From Ferrovibrio sp964218355 (GTDB lineage Bacteria; Pseudomonadota; Alphaproteobacteria; Ferrovibrionales; Ferrovibrionaceae), in contig NZ_CAXPMC010000029.1 in the NCBI RefSeq assembly GCF_964218355.1, forward strand, positions 124,001 to 188,000: a DNA stretch of 64,000 nucleotides, read 5' to 3'. Under the pieces are notes generated by a model. That model was not told the DNA's origin. It saw only the letters and a list, made by a program, of their open reading frames with translations, and did no database searches. Within the stretch, counting starts at the first letter, position 1; every line of letters begins with the position of its first letter. Both the position numbers and the translations under genes were made by a program. Shown here one piece after another: positions 34,546 through 44,604 of the stretch.

Positions 34546-35508
34546 GTGCAGCGCACTTCCTACATATTCTCAGCCAGCCTGCATGCCGGCCTCCTGGCCG
34601 TCGCCATGTTCGGGCTGCCGTATTTCGCCTTCGACAAGCCGCCGGAACCGGCGGTGATCCTGGCCGAATTCGCCCCCATCGCCGACCAGACCAACGTGCC
34701 GAAGCCGCAGCCGAAGGTGACCGAGACCAAGGCGCCGCCGAAGGAGGAGCCGGCCCCGGAAGCCAAGCCGGAGCCGAAACCCGAGCCGCCGAAGCCGCAG
34801 CCGGCCGCCGCCGTGCCGCCGCCGCCCCCGCCGCCGCCGCAGCCCGAGCCGCCGAAGAAGGTGGCCGAGGCCCCGAAGCCGGCGCCGATGCCGGAACCCG
34901 AGCCGACGACCAAGCCGGTGCCGAAGCCCGAGAAGGTGCAGGAAACGCCGGAGCCGCCGAAGAAGACCGTCGAGGCGCCGAAGCCGACGCCCAAGCCGGC
35001 GCCGCCCAAGCCGACCCAGCGCACGGAAGAGAAATCGAAGCAGCCGAATTTCGCCGACGTCGCCGCGCTGGTGAACAAGATGCAGAAGGCGCCGCCGGCC
35101 GAGCCGCAGACGGCGCCGCAGACCGCCTCGCGCGCCGCGCCGGCCGCCGCGCCGCGCGCCGAGGGGCCGTCGAATCCGAACCTGCCGATTTCGATGAGCG
35201 AGAAGGATTTCATCCGCAAGCAGGTCGAGGACAAGTGGCAGTTCGATCTCGGCGCCAAGAATGCCGAGAACCTGATCGTGCGCATCCGCTTCAGCCTCAA
35301 CCCCGACGGTTCGCTGCGGATGCAGCCCGAGATCGTCGACCAGGCGCGGATGTACCTGCCCGGCAACGAAAGCTACCGCTCGGCCGCCGAATCGGCCCGC
35401 CGCGCGGTGCTGAAGGCGGTGCCGTTCCGGCTGCCGCCGGGTGACCCGGCCAAGTGGAGCCAGGAGATCATCCTGAATTTCGATCCCCGCCAGATGCTGG
35501 GGGGATGA
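34546..35508 (+). CDS. tolA: Tol-Pal system protein TolA
   Basis: A 320-residue protein linking the inner-membrane motor to Pal and TolB. One N-terminal membrane helix (about residues 7-25, SASLHAGLLAVAMFGLPYFA) is followed by a very long Pro/Lys/Glu-rich periplasmic stalk to about residue 165, with short KPEP and PEPPKK repeats. The C-terminal TonB-like domain comes last (FIRKQVEDKWQFDLGAKN, NLIVRIRFSLNPDGSL). A GTG start at 34546 follows GCAAG. The Pro-rich stalk, rather than the Ala-rich helix of Escherichia coli, is usual in alphaproteobacteria. Confidence 0.94.
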   Translation: MQRTSYIFSASLHAGLLAVAMFGLPYFAFDKPPEPAVILAEFAPIADQTNVPKPQPKVTETKAPPKEEPAPEAKPEPKPEPPKPQPAAAVPPPPPPPPQPEPPKKVAEAPKPAPMPEPEPTTKPVPKPEKVQETPEPPKKTVEAPKPTPKPAPPKPTQRTEEKSKQPNFADVAALVNKMQKAPPAEPQTAPQTASRAAPAAAPRAEGPSNPNLPISMSEKDFIRKQVEDKWQFDLGAKNAENLIVRIRFSLNPDGSLRMQPEIVDQARMYLPGNESYRSAAESARRAVLKAVPFRLPPGDPAKWSQEIILNFDPRQMLGG

Positions 35509-35534
35509 TGACGCTGACCAGAACGGAGACGAGG

Positions 35535-36893
35535 ATGAAGCGGTCCCAGAAGACGCCGGCCCTTGCGGCGGCGCTGATTGCCGCGGCGGCGGTCCTGCTG
35601 GCCGGCGCGATGGCGGTGCAGCCGGCCCGCGCGGCGGTCGAGATCGACATCACGCGCGGCAATTTCAAGCCGGTGCCGATCGCCATCTCCGATTTCGATG
35701 CCGACGATCCGCGCGCCAGCAAGATCGGCCAGGATGTCGCCCGCGTCATCCGCGCCGATCTCGAACGCTCCGGCCTGTTCGCACCGGTCGATCCGCGCGC
35801 CCATATCCAGACCCCGGCGGCGATGCGGCCGGTGCCGCGTTTCGGCGACTGGCGCGTGCTGAATGTCGATGCGCTGGTCTCGGGCCGCATCGACCTGCAG
35901 CCCGATGGCCGCCTGCGCAGCGAATTCCGCCTGTGGGATGTCGCCGCCGAGCAGCAGATGATCGGCCTCGCGCAGACCACGGTGCCCGACAACTGGCGGC
36001 GCCTCGCGCACAAGATCGCCGATGCCATCTACAAGCGCGTCACCGGCGAGACCGGCTATTTCGACACCCGCGTCGTCTATGTCGCCGAGAGCGGTCCGGC
36101 CGACCGCCGCGTCAAGCGGCTGGCGATCATGGACCAGGATGGCGAGAATCACCGCTTCCTCACCGATGGCCGCTTCCTGGTGCTGACGCCGCGTTTCAGC
36201 CCGGGCAATCCCGAGATCACCTATCTCAGCTATTACAACAACCGGCCGCGCGTCTATCTGTTCAACATCGATACCGGACAGCAGGAGCTGGTCGGTGATT
36301 TCCCCGGCATGACCTTCGCGCCGCGCTTCTCGCCCGACGGCAACCGCGTGATCATGTCGCTGGCGGTGGATGGCAATTCCGATGTCTACATGATGGACCT
36401 GCGCACCCGCGGCAAGACGCGGCTGACCAGCGATCCGGCCATCGACACCTCGCCGTCCTTCTCGCCCGATGGCCGGCGCATCACCTTCAATTCGGATCGC
36501 GGCGGCACCAAGCAGATCTACACGATGAATGCCGATGGCTCCGACCAGCGCCGCATCAGCTTCAGCCAGGGCCGCTACGCGACTCCGGTGTGGTCGCCGC
36601 GCGGCGACCTGATCGCCTTCACCAAGGAACACCAGGGCCAGTTCTCGATCGGCGTGATGCGCCCCGATGGCTCGGGCGAGCGCATCCTGTCCTCGTCGCC
36701 GCTGGTGCAGGAGGCCCCGACCTGGGCCCCCAATGGCCGCGTGCTGATGTTCTATCGCGAGACGCCGCCCGATGCGCGCGGCCGCGGCCAGCGGGTCCGC
36801 CTGATTTCGATCGACCTTACCGGGTATAACGAGCGGGAAATTCCCACCCCGATTGATGCCTCGGACCCGGCCTGGTCGCCGCTGCTCGAATGA
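35535..36893 (+). CDS. tolB: Tol-Pal system periplasmic beta-propeller TolB
   Basis: A 452-residue periplasmic protein. The signal peptide runs to about residue 33 (AMAVQPARA). The N-terminal domain (VEIDITRGNFKPVPIAISDF) is followed by a six-bladed propeller with repeated blade motifs (FSPDGRRITFNSDRGGTKQI, and SPGNPEITYLSYYNNRPRVY). It binds Pal and the TolA C terminus. An ATG at 35535 with the ribosome site GAGACGAGG is preferred; an ATG at 35505 overlapping the tolA stop would place charged residues before the signal peptide. Confidence 0.96.
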   Translation: MKRSQKTPALAAALIAAAAVLLAGAMAVQPARAAVEIDITRGNFKPVPIAISDFDADDPRASKIGQDVARVIRADLERSGLFAPVDPRAHIQTPAAMRPVPRFGDWRVLNVDALVSGRIDLQPDGRLRSEFRLWDVAAEQQMIGLAQTTVPDNWRRLAHKIADAIYKRVTGETGYFDTRVVYVAESGPADRRVKRLAIMDQDGENHRFLTDGRFLVLTPRFSPGNPEITYLSYYNNRPRVYLFNIDTGQQELVGDFPGMTFAPRFSPDGNRVIMSLAVDGNSDVYMMDLRTRGKTRLTSDPAIDTSPSFSPDGRRITFNSDRGGTKQIYTMNADGSDQRRISFSQGRYATPVWSPRGDLIAFTKEHQGQFSIGVMRPDGSGERILSSSPLVQEAPTWAPNGRVLMFYRETPPDARGRGQRVRLISIDLTGYNEREIPTPIDASDPAWSPLLE

Positions 36894-37245
36894 CAGGGCC
36901 GGATTCCCGGCGCCGGCCCAAAGAGATATCCACAGTTCCCGCCTGTTGCAGAAATGCCGCAGACGGGCGGTAAGTCCTTATGTTTACTTGGCGGCCTATT
37001 GATTCAGAAAAAACCGCTGGATATAGTCAATTTCGACGCAATGGCTCGAACCAATGGTTCCGGCACCGTCCGCCGCGGTCCCTGGTTATTCAGATGCACT
37101 CCGACCGAACGGCTGACCTGCCAGGACATAGTCCGGTTTGTGTCGGCGCATGGCCCGGGGGCAGACAGATAGGACTCCCGGCCAGTCGCCAGTTTAGGTT
37201 GTTCAGGTACTGCACTCACTCGAAACCCTTGGAGGGATAAAAAAA
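36894..37245 (+). promoter_or_regulatory. tolB-pal intergenic region with sigma70-type promoter and long leader
   Basis: This 352-base gap has no convincing gene. A good housekeeping promoter is visible: TTGATT at 36999-37004, 17 bases, then TATAGT at 37022-37027. That predicts an untranslated leader of about 210 bases before pal. The leader contains a perfect hairpin GAACCA-A-TGGTTC at 37048-37060. A 43-codon frame from the ATG at 37041 ending at 37172 has no clear ribosome site. The pal ATG itself is preceded by TTGGAGGG. Independent expression of the abundant Pal lipoprotein fits such a promoter. Confidence 0.6.
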
Positions 37246-37761
37246 ATGCGCCTCAACTCCTTCGGCTCCAAGTTCCTGGCGGTGGCCGCCGTGAGCTTGT
37301 TCCTCGCCGCTTGTGAAAAGGCCCCTGAGACCGGCGCTGCCACCGGCGGCACCGGCGGCTCGTCCTCGACTGCGACCGGGACCACCACTGCCGGTATCCA
37401 GTCCGGTTCGGTCCAGGATTTCCAGGTCAATGTCGGCGACCGCGTCTTCTTCGATTTCGACAAGTTTGACGTGAAGCCGGCCGGCAAGGCGACCCTCGAC
37501 AAGCAGGCCGCCTGGCTCAAGAAGTATCCGAACTGGAAGGTTGTCATCGAGGGTCACTGCGACGAACGCGGCACCCGCGAGTACAACCTGGCGCTCGGCG
37601 AGCGCCGCGCCAATGCCGTGAAGACCTACCTGGCCAACCAGGGCATCCCGGCGAACCGCGTGACCACCATCTCCTACGGCAAGGAGCGTCCGGTGGCGCT
37701 GGGTTCGAACGAGGCCGCCTGGGCCCAGAATCGTCGCGGCGTGACGGTCCTGTCGAACTAA
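37246..37761 (+). CDS. pal: Peptidoglycan-associated lipoprotein Pal
   Basis: A 171-residue outer-membrane lipoprotein. The lipobox LAAC (Cys at about residue 23) follows a typical signal sequence. A Gly/Thr/Ser-rich tether leads to the OmpA-like peptidoglycan-binding domain (RVFFDFDKFDVKP, VIEGHCDERGTREYNLALGE, RRANAVKTYL). It anchors the Tol motor to the cell wall. A strong ribosome site TTGGAGGG precedes the ATG; a terminator-like hairpin follows, so pal can be a separate highly expressed unit. Confidence 0.97.
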   Translation: MRLNSFGSKFLAVAAVSLFLAACEKAPETGAATGGTGGSSSTATGTTTAGIQSGSVQDFQVNVGDRVFFDFDKFDVKPAGKATLDKQAAWLKKYPNWKVVIEGHCDERGTREYNLALGERRANAVKTYLANQGIPANRVTTISYGKERPVALGSNEAAWAQNRRGVTVLSN

Positions 37762-37809
37762 GGCCTTCTCCGGCCGGTGGCATTGCCGCCGGCCGGAATC
37801 GCTTTGCGG

Positions 37810-37856
37810 AACACCCGCCCGCTTCCGGCTCCGGCCGGCGGCTGGCGGGTGTTTCC
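37810..37856 (+). terminator. Terminator-like hairpin after pal
   Basis: A perfect 10-bp stem AACACCCGCC (37810-37819) with GGCGGGTGTT (37844-37853), whose 24-base loop contains CCGGCTCCGGCCGG. It is followed by TTCCGTTT. A second inverted repeat CCGGCCGG...CCGGCCGG lies just upstream of it after the pal stop codon. Confidence 0.65.
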
Positions 37857-37994
37857 GTTTGCGGCCGGCCCCGGGCCTGGCGGTTTCCCGGGCCGCGCCG
37901 TTGCGGGACGCCATGCTTTTGACGTAAACCCCAGATAGATCAATATGCTGGAACCGAATCTCTCGGCCCTGCCAAAAGACCCCGGGGTATCGCC

Positions 37995-39083
37995 ATGCCC
38001 GTAGCGTTTCTCAGCCGTCCGCTTCCCTGCCGTCCGTTTGCCAGGCGCCTCGCGCCGGCCGCCCTGCTGGCCGCCGCCATCGCCGCCGCCCTGCCGGTGC
38101 TGGCACCGCCGGCCCGGGCGCAGAGCAGCCAGGCCCTGATCGACCGCATCAACCGGCTGGAAGCCGACCTGCAGGGCCTGCAGCGCCAGGTCTATCGCGG
38201 CAGCCCGCCGCCGCCCGGCAGCAGCAGCGGCGGCGCCAGCCTGACCGACACCGATGGCAGCGGCCAGAGCGCCGCCAACCGGCTGAACAGCCGCATCGAC
38301 GATCTGGAAGGCCAGATCCGCGCGCTGACCGGCCGCTTCGAGGAGGTCGAGTTCAAGGCCAGCCAGGCCATGCGCCGGATGGACAAGCTGGTCGAGGATG
38401 TCGATTTCCGCCTCGGCCAGATCGAACGCGGCCAGCAGCCCGGTGCCCAGCAGCCGGGGGCCCAGCCGCAGACGGCCGCCGCCGGCACCGCGGCGCCGCC
38501 GGCCGCCGCGGCCGGCTCCACCTCGGCCACTCCGGGCGTCGCCCCGTCGAGGGAAGGCGTGCTCGGCAGCCTGCCTGCCGATGCTTCCGGCCGGCCGCTG
38601 GCCGGACCGGCAGCCGGCAGCCAGACCGCCGCGCGGCCGGCCGCGCCGCCGGCCGCCGGCCAGCCGGCGCCCTCCGCCCGCGCCAAGCTGCCGCCGGGCA
38701 GCCCGCAGGAGCAGTATAACTACGCCTACAAGCTGCTGGTGCAGAGCGACTATGTCGATGCCGAAGCCGCCTTCCGCGAATTCCTCGGCGCGCATCCGAA
38801 GGACGCGCTGGCCGGCAACGCGCAATACTGGCTGGGCGAGACCTATTACGTGCGCCAGCAATACGAGCAGGCGGCGTCGGCCTTCCTCGCCGGCTACCAG
38901 GGGTATCCGAAGGGCGCGAAAGCCTCCGACAGCCTGCTCAAGCTGGGCATGGCGCTGGCGGCGATGAAGAAGAATCCGGAAGCCTGCGCCGCGCTCGGCC
39001 AGCTGGCGAAGGAATTCCCGCAGGCGCCGCCCCATGTGAAGGATGCGGCCCAGCGCGAACGCGCTAAGATCGCCTGCAGGTAA
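37995..39083 (+). CDS. cpoB: Cell division coordinator CpoB (YbgF)
   Basis: A 362-residue periplasmic protein that couples outer-membrane constriction to peptidoglycan synthesis. It has a signal peptide (to about residue 42, PPARAQ), an N-terminal coiled-coil trimerisation segment (LIDRINRLEADLQGLQRQV, then LNSRIDDLEGQIRALTGRF), and a long low-complexity Ala/Pro/Gln linker. C-terminal tetratricopeptide repeats follow (EQYNYAYKLLVQSDYVDAE and GNAQYWLGETYYVRQQYEQA). The linker is longer and more Ala/Pro-rich than usual. It sits between pal and tilS. Confidence 0.93.
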   Translation: MPVAFLSRPLPCRPFARRLAPAALLAAAIAAALPVLAPPARAQSSQALIDRINRLEADLQGLQRQVYRGSPPPPGSSSGGASLTDTDGSGQSAANRLNSRIDDLEGQIRALTGRFEEVEFKASQAMRRMDKLVEDVDFRLGQIERGQQPGAQQPGAQPQTAAAGTAAPPAAAAGSTSATPGVAPSREGVLGSLPADASGRPLAGPAAGSQTAARPAAPPAAGQPAPSARAKLPPGSPQEQYNYAYKLLVQSDYVDAEAAFREFLGAHPKDALAGNAQYWLGETYYVRQQYEQAASAFLAGYQGYPKGAKASDSLLKLGMALAAMKKNPEACAALGQLAKEFPQAPPHVKDAAQRERAKIACR

Positions 39084-39129
39084 ATCCGCCCGGCGGCCGC
39101 CGGGCACCAGCTGGCGAGGGGGGCGACAG

Positions 39130-40449
39130 ATGGTGGTGACGGCAAAGGAATTCACCGCGGCGATGGCCGCGCTGCTGCCCGACGGCCGCAAGCCGGCGCG
39201 GATCGCGGTGGCGGTGTCGGGCGGGGCCGACAGCATGGCGCTGGCCCTGCTGGCGCAGGCCTGGGCGGCGCGGCAGCGCGTCGGCCTGACCGCCTTCGTC
39301 GTCGATCACCGGCTGCGTCCCGAATCCGCGCGCGAGGCGAAAACCGTCGCCGGCTGGCTGAAGGCCGCCGGCATCGCCTGCCGCATCCTCGTCTGGCGGC
39401 ATGACGGCCGCCCGTCCGGCAGCCTGCAGGCGGCGGCGCGCGAGGCCCGCTATGCCCTGCTGGCGGCGGCCTGCGCCAAAGCCGGCATCGGCCATCTGCT
39501 GGCCGCCCATCACCGCGACGACCAGGCCGAGACGCTGATCCTGCGCGCCATGCGCGGTTCCGGCGTCGACGGGCTGGCGGCGATGCGGCCGGCGCGGCCG
39601 CTGGCGGACGGCCTGCTGCTGCTGCGGCCGCTGCTCGGCATCCCGAAGGCGCGGCTGGTGGCGACGCTGCAAAAGCGCCGCCAGGCCTGGATCGAGGATC
39701 CCGGCAATGCCGATCCCGCCCATGCCCGCGTGCGCGTGCGCCGGGCGCTGGCCGATCTCGCCGGCGGCGACGAGGCCACGCGCGCCGAGATTGTCACCCA
39801 TCTGGCGCAGACCGCGCAGAACATGGCCCGCGCCCGCGCCGCGCTCGGCCAGGCCACCTACGAATTGCTGCGCCGCGCCGCCGGCATCGCGCCGAGCGGC
39901 ATCGCCTGGCTGGACCCGCGGCCGCTGGCCGCCGCCCCCGACGAGCTGGCCCTGCGCGCGCTCGGCCGGCTGCTCGGCGTGATCGGCGGCCAGCCGCTGC
40001 CGCCGCGGCTGGAGCGGCTGGAACATCTGCTCGCCGCCCTGCGCGCGCCGGTGCTGACGGCGCAGACCCTGCATCGCTGCCGGCTGCTGCCGCAGGCCGA
40101 CCGCCGCCGCGATCCCGGCCGGGCGCCGGCGCCGCAGCTGCTGCTGGTCTGCCGCGAGGCGCGGCACCTGCCGGCGCCGCAGGCCCTGCGCCGCGGCACG
40201 CATCTGCTGTGGGACGGCCGCTTCCGCATCCTGGCCGACCGCCGCGCCCCGGCCGGGCTGACGGTGGCGCCGCTGGGCCGCATGCCGCTGCCCGATCCGG
40301 GCCCCGCATCGCTGCCGGCGGCGGCCCGCGGCACCCTGCCGGCGATCCTGCGCGACGGCCGCCCGCTGGCGGTGCCCGGCCTCGGCTGGGGCGCGCTGCC
40401 GGCCGGCGTGACGGTCATATTCGCGCCGCAGCCCGGCGAAACCGCCTGA
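39130..40449 (+). CDS. tilS: tRNA(Ile)-lysidine synthase
   Basis: A 439-residue enzyme that modifies the wobble C of the minor isoleucine tRNA to lysidine. The PP-loop SGGADSMALALLAQ near the N terminus, VVDHRLRPESAREA, and HHRDDQAETLILRAMRGSG are all present. The C-terminal part is extended and Arg/Ala/Pro-rich. Starts at 39130 after a GAGGGGG-like ribosome site. The order cpoB-tilS-ftsH is conserved in this class of bacteria. Essential gene in most bacteria. Confidence 0.94.
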   Translation: MVVTAKEFTAAMAALLPDGRKPARIAVAVSGGADSMALALLAQAWAARQRVGLTAFVVDHRLRPESAREAKTVAGWLKAAGIACRILVWRHDGRPSGSLQAAAREARYALLAAACAKAGIGHLLAAHHRDDQAETLILRAMRGSGVDGLAAMRPARPLADGLLLLRPLLGIPKARLVATLQKRRQAWIEDPGNADPAHARVRVRRALADLAGGDEATRAEIVTHLAQTAQNMARARAALGQATYELLRRAAGIAPSGIAWLDPRPLAAAPDELALRALGRLLGVIGGQPLPPRLERLEHLLAALRAPVLTAQTLHRCRLLPQADRRRDPGRAPAPQLLLVCREARHLPAPQALRRGTHLLWDGRFRILADRRAPAGLTVAPLGRMPLPDPGPASLPAAARGTLPAILRDGRPLAVPGLGWGALPAGVTVIFAPQPGETA

Positions 40450-40507
40450 ACGGGCGCCTGCCGCAGCGGATTCTGCGACGCAGGCGCAGCCTGCCGCATG
40501 TTGCACT

Positions 40508-40536
40508 CTTGTTTCGGCGCCGGCAGGTCATATCTA
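40508..40536 (+). promoter_or_regulatory. Candidate heat-shock-type promoter of ftsH
   Basis: In the 197-base gap before ftsH, CTTGTTT (40508-40514), 13 bases, then TCATATC (40528-40534) resembles the sigma32 pattern CTTG...CCCATnT. The same stretch also fits a weak sigma70 promoter (TTGTTT, 16 bases, TATCTA). ftsH is sigma32-controlled in Escherichia coli, which favours the first reading. Low certainty. Confidence 0.35.
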
Positions 40537-40646
40537 TGGTCTTGGGCCGCGGAAATCGGCTAAACTTTTCCGCCCCCGCCGGAGCTGCTCCGGCGTGGGG
40601 TGCGCGGCCGCCGCAAGGCACCGCCTGACACGAGGATTCTGCTGCG

Positions 40647-42581
<1,935 letters not shown>

Positions 42582-42590
42582 GCGCCAGAG

Positions 42591-42618
42591 AGGGGCCGGC
42601 GCATAGGGGCCGGCGCGT
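42591..42618 (+). repeat. 14-bp tandem repeat just after ftsH
   Basis: Two head-to-tail copies of AGGGGCCGGCGC[AG]T directly downstream of ftsH. Their core GGCGC[AG]TA also matches the last codons and stop of ftsH itself (GGCGCGTAA, 42573-42581). Like the esterase repeat at 17412, it looks like amplification of a gene's 3' end. Confidence 0.7.
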
Positions 42619-42698
42619 AACACACGACAGTATCGTCGTCCCCGCCCACGGGTCCGCGCGAAGCGCGGCCCGAGGACAGGCTCCGGCGGGGACCCAGT

Positions 42699-42729
42699 AA
42701 AAAGCCCGGCAGCAATGCCGGGCTTTTTT
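42699..42729 (+). terminator. Rho-independent terminator after ftsH
   Basis: AAAAAGCCCGGC, loop AGCAAT, GCCGGGCTTTTTT: a strong stem ending in a U-tract. The flanking A-tract makes it usable in both directions. Confidence 0.92.
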
Positions 42730-42849
42730 GTTGCCACCTAACGAAGTGTCGATTGAAAGTATGCAGACAGGAAGGCATGGCCCTTTGTTTTTTTTGCGCA
42801 TTTGAGTAGAAATTCTTTGACCGATGGGGTCAGGAAATAAGGGGGAATT

Positions 42850-43266
42850 ATGAAAATAGGCGCCATTTTTTCGCTGCTGCTCGTTGCAGCTGTAACGACC
42901 GGCTGCGCGACCATGATCCGCGGGACCGAACAGGAAGTCTCGATCAATACCAACCCGGTTGGGGCGAAGGTTCAGTTCTCTAATGGCATGAGCTGCAACT
43001 CGCCCTGCACGCTTGTCGTCAAACGGAATCAGTCGCTCACGCTGACGATTTCGAAGGACAGCTGCCAGACCCAGACGGCCTCGATGGTGCCGACCCTGGC
43101 CGGCGGCGGGGTCATCCTCGGCGGCCTGATCGATTACGGCACCGGCGCGGTTTACGACCTGCAGCCCAATCCGCTGACCGTCACGCTGGCCTGCAAGGAT
43201 GCGACAGCCAGGCTGATCGAGCAGATTCCACTTACCATCTCGGTGCGCAGCGTCGACGCTTCATAA
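42850..43266 (+). CDS. Small lipoprotein, PEGA-like beta protein
   Basis: A 138-residue predicted lipoprotein. The signal peptide ends in the lipobox TTGC (Cys19). The mature part starts TMIRGTEQEVSINTNPVGAK, a pattern common in small envelope lipoproteins with a PEGA-like strand arrangement, and has two cysteine-containing turns (SCNSPCTL). A Gly-rich hydrophobic patch lies near the middle (LAGGGVILGGLIDYGTGAV). Base composition is less GC-extreme than the neighbours. It is enclosed by two near-identical terminators. Function unknown; ribosome site GGGGGAATT precedes the ATG. Confidence 0.8.
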   Translation: MKIGAIFSLLLVAAVTTGCATMIRGTEQEVSINTNPVGAKVQFSNGMSCNSPCTLVVKRNQSLTLTISKDSCQTQTASMVPTLAGGGVILGGLIDYGTGAVYDLQPNPLTVTLACKDATARLIEQIPLTISVRSVDAS

Positions 43267-43300
43267 GCAGCCCGGTCCGCTTCGGCGGATACGAAAGCAC

Positions 43301-43330
43301 AAAAGCCCGGCCGCGATGCCGGGCTTTTTT
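43301..43330 (+). terminator. Rho-independent terminator after the small lipoprotein gene
   Basis: AAAAGCCCGGC, loop CGCGAT, GCCGGGCTTTTTT. The stem and tail repeat those of the terminator at 42699, differing only in the loop. Confidence 0.92.
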
Positions 43331-43366
43331 CATGCTACGCTGCCGCGCCACGCGCAGGGGTTCCGC

Positions 43367-43510
43367 ATGCTCACCGTCCATCATCTCGGCGTCTCGCAGT
43401 CCGAACGCATCGTCTGGCTCTGCGAGGAATTGGATATCCCCTACGCGCTGAAGCGCTACCGGCGTGCGATGCAGAAGGGCGATCCGGGGATGGAGCCGCT
43501 GCTGGAATAG
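43367..43510 (+). pseudogene. Truncated glutathione S-transferase N-terminal remnant
   Basis: Only the first 47 codons of a GST remain. MLTVHHLGVSQSERIVWLCE followed by ELDIPYALKRYRR is the typical thioredoxin-fold beginning, with the Ser after the first strand in the usual active-site position, and then the frame hits a stop. No GST C-terminal domain is found in any frame downstream, where REP-like palindromes begin instead. It is most likely a deletion remnant rather than a functional protein. Confidence 0.8.
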
Positions 43511-43527
43511 GCGGCGCTGCTGCCGCA

Positions 43528-43684
43528 GTCGTCATCCCGGCCAAGCCCATGGATCTGCGCGACACGCAGTCCGGGGGTGACGGTTTTTGGGGCGCACCCG
43601 TTCACACAGACCGTCATGCCGGGCCACCGGGTCCGGCCTTGGGCCGGCCCGGCGGCAAACCTCACGACCCGGGCATCCACGTCC
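43528..43684. repeat. REP-like palindromic intergenic sequence
   Basis: Two blocks resemble the dispersed alphaproteobacterial palindromes of the CGTCATnCCCGGG...CCCGGGnATCCA type. One block begins GTCATCCCGGCCAAGCCCAT at about 43531. The other, 43611-43684, runs from CCGTCATGCCGGGCC to GACCCGGGCATCCACGTCC. The second contains the stem GCCGGGCC (43618-43625) with GGCCCGGC (43646-43653). No protein is supported here. The identification is by pattern memory and needs a genome-wide count. Confidence 0.45.
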
Positions 43685-43688
43685 TGCT

Positions 43689-44382
43689 TTACGGCTGGCT
43701 TGCTGACGGCTGGGTCTCTGCGAGGAAGTCCGCGATCCAGCGCATGCCGGTCTCGTCTGTTGTGGCATTCGCGGGCAGGCCGGGCGCTTCCGCCTGTTTG
43801 CCCAGCACGGCGATCAGGTCGGCCAGATACGGCCGGCTGAATTCCGGATGGAACTGCAGCGACAGCACCGGCGCCTGCATGTAGCGCAGGGCGGCATGGG
43901 CACAGGCCGGGCTGTGCGCCACGATCTCGGCACCGGGCGGCGGCACGACCACCTGGTCCTGATGGAAGGCGGGCAGAGCGATGCTGCGCGCCGCGCCATT
44001 GCCATCGAGCATGGTCGTGTAGGTCTCCAGCCCGACCCGCCAGCCGGCCGCGGCCTTCTCGACCCGGCCGCCGAGCGCCTCGGCAATGATCTGGTGGCCG
44101 AAACACACGCCGACCACGGGCCGCTGCATCGCTGCCGCATCGCGGATGAAAGCCTTCAGGGGCCCGATCCACGGCAGGTCGTCATAGACGCCATGGCGCG
44201 ATCCGGTCAGCAGCCTGCGTATCCGGCGCCGCCAGCGCCTCGCCCCGCTCGACGGAGATCGTGCTGAACCGGGCGCCGGGCAGCAGGGGCGCCAGCTGGC
44301 CTGCGAACATCGCCGGGTAACTGCCATACCGCGCCTGCAAAGCCGCGGGCACCGGCCCGCATTCGATGATTCCGATATTCAT
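43689..44382 (-). pseudogene. Class I glutamine amidotransferase-like gene with frameshift
   Basis: The N-terminal part (MNIGIIECGPVPAALQARYG, continuing to ERGEALAAPD) and the rest (LLTGSRHGVYDDLPW, then VVGVCFGHQIIAEALGG with the nucleophile Cys, and LQFHPEFS with catalytic His/Glu) are in different frames. The break lies near 44214-44222. Joined, they make a normal GMP-synthase-like GATase1 protein of about 230 residues, of the type that salvages or hydrolyses gamma-glutamyl compounds. Either the gene is decaying, like its GST neighbour, or a base is missing from the assembly. The remaining catalytic residues are intact. Confidence 0.75.
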
Positions 44383-44493
44383 GATGATGCCGTATGGGGA
44401 GTGACTCTGTGCGGCGGACTATACGGAAGCGCCGGGCGGGAGGGAATGGATAACGGGCCTTTGTCGTGGCCGCCGCCGGGCTCGCGTTCTCTG

Positions 44494-44509
44494 TGTCGTT
44501 TCAACGACA
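44494..44509. promoter_or_regulatory. Perfect inverted repeat upstream of the KAP NTPase gene
   Basis: TGTCGTT-TC-AACGACA, two 7-bp arms with a 2-base centre, located 95 bases before the KAP start codon in its AT-richer leader. It could be an operator for a repressor of the accessory gene. No regulator gene is adjacent. Confidence 0.45.
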
Positions 44510-44604
44510 GGGTATGCAGCGAGATAGAAATTCCCGTTTAATTCGGCGTCGTTCATCGGATACCCTAACCCGAGCCGACAAAAAAATCGGGAGAAGAGGG
44601 CGTG

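Noticed and set aside
37041..37172. A 43-codon leader peptide before pal
   Set aside because: No ribosome binding site and no composition signal; noted only as part of the leader.
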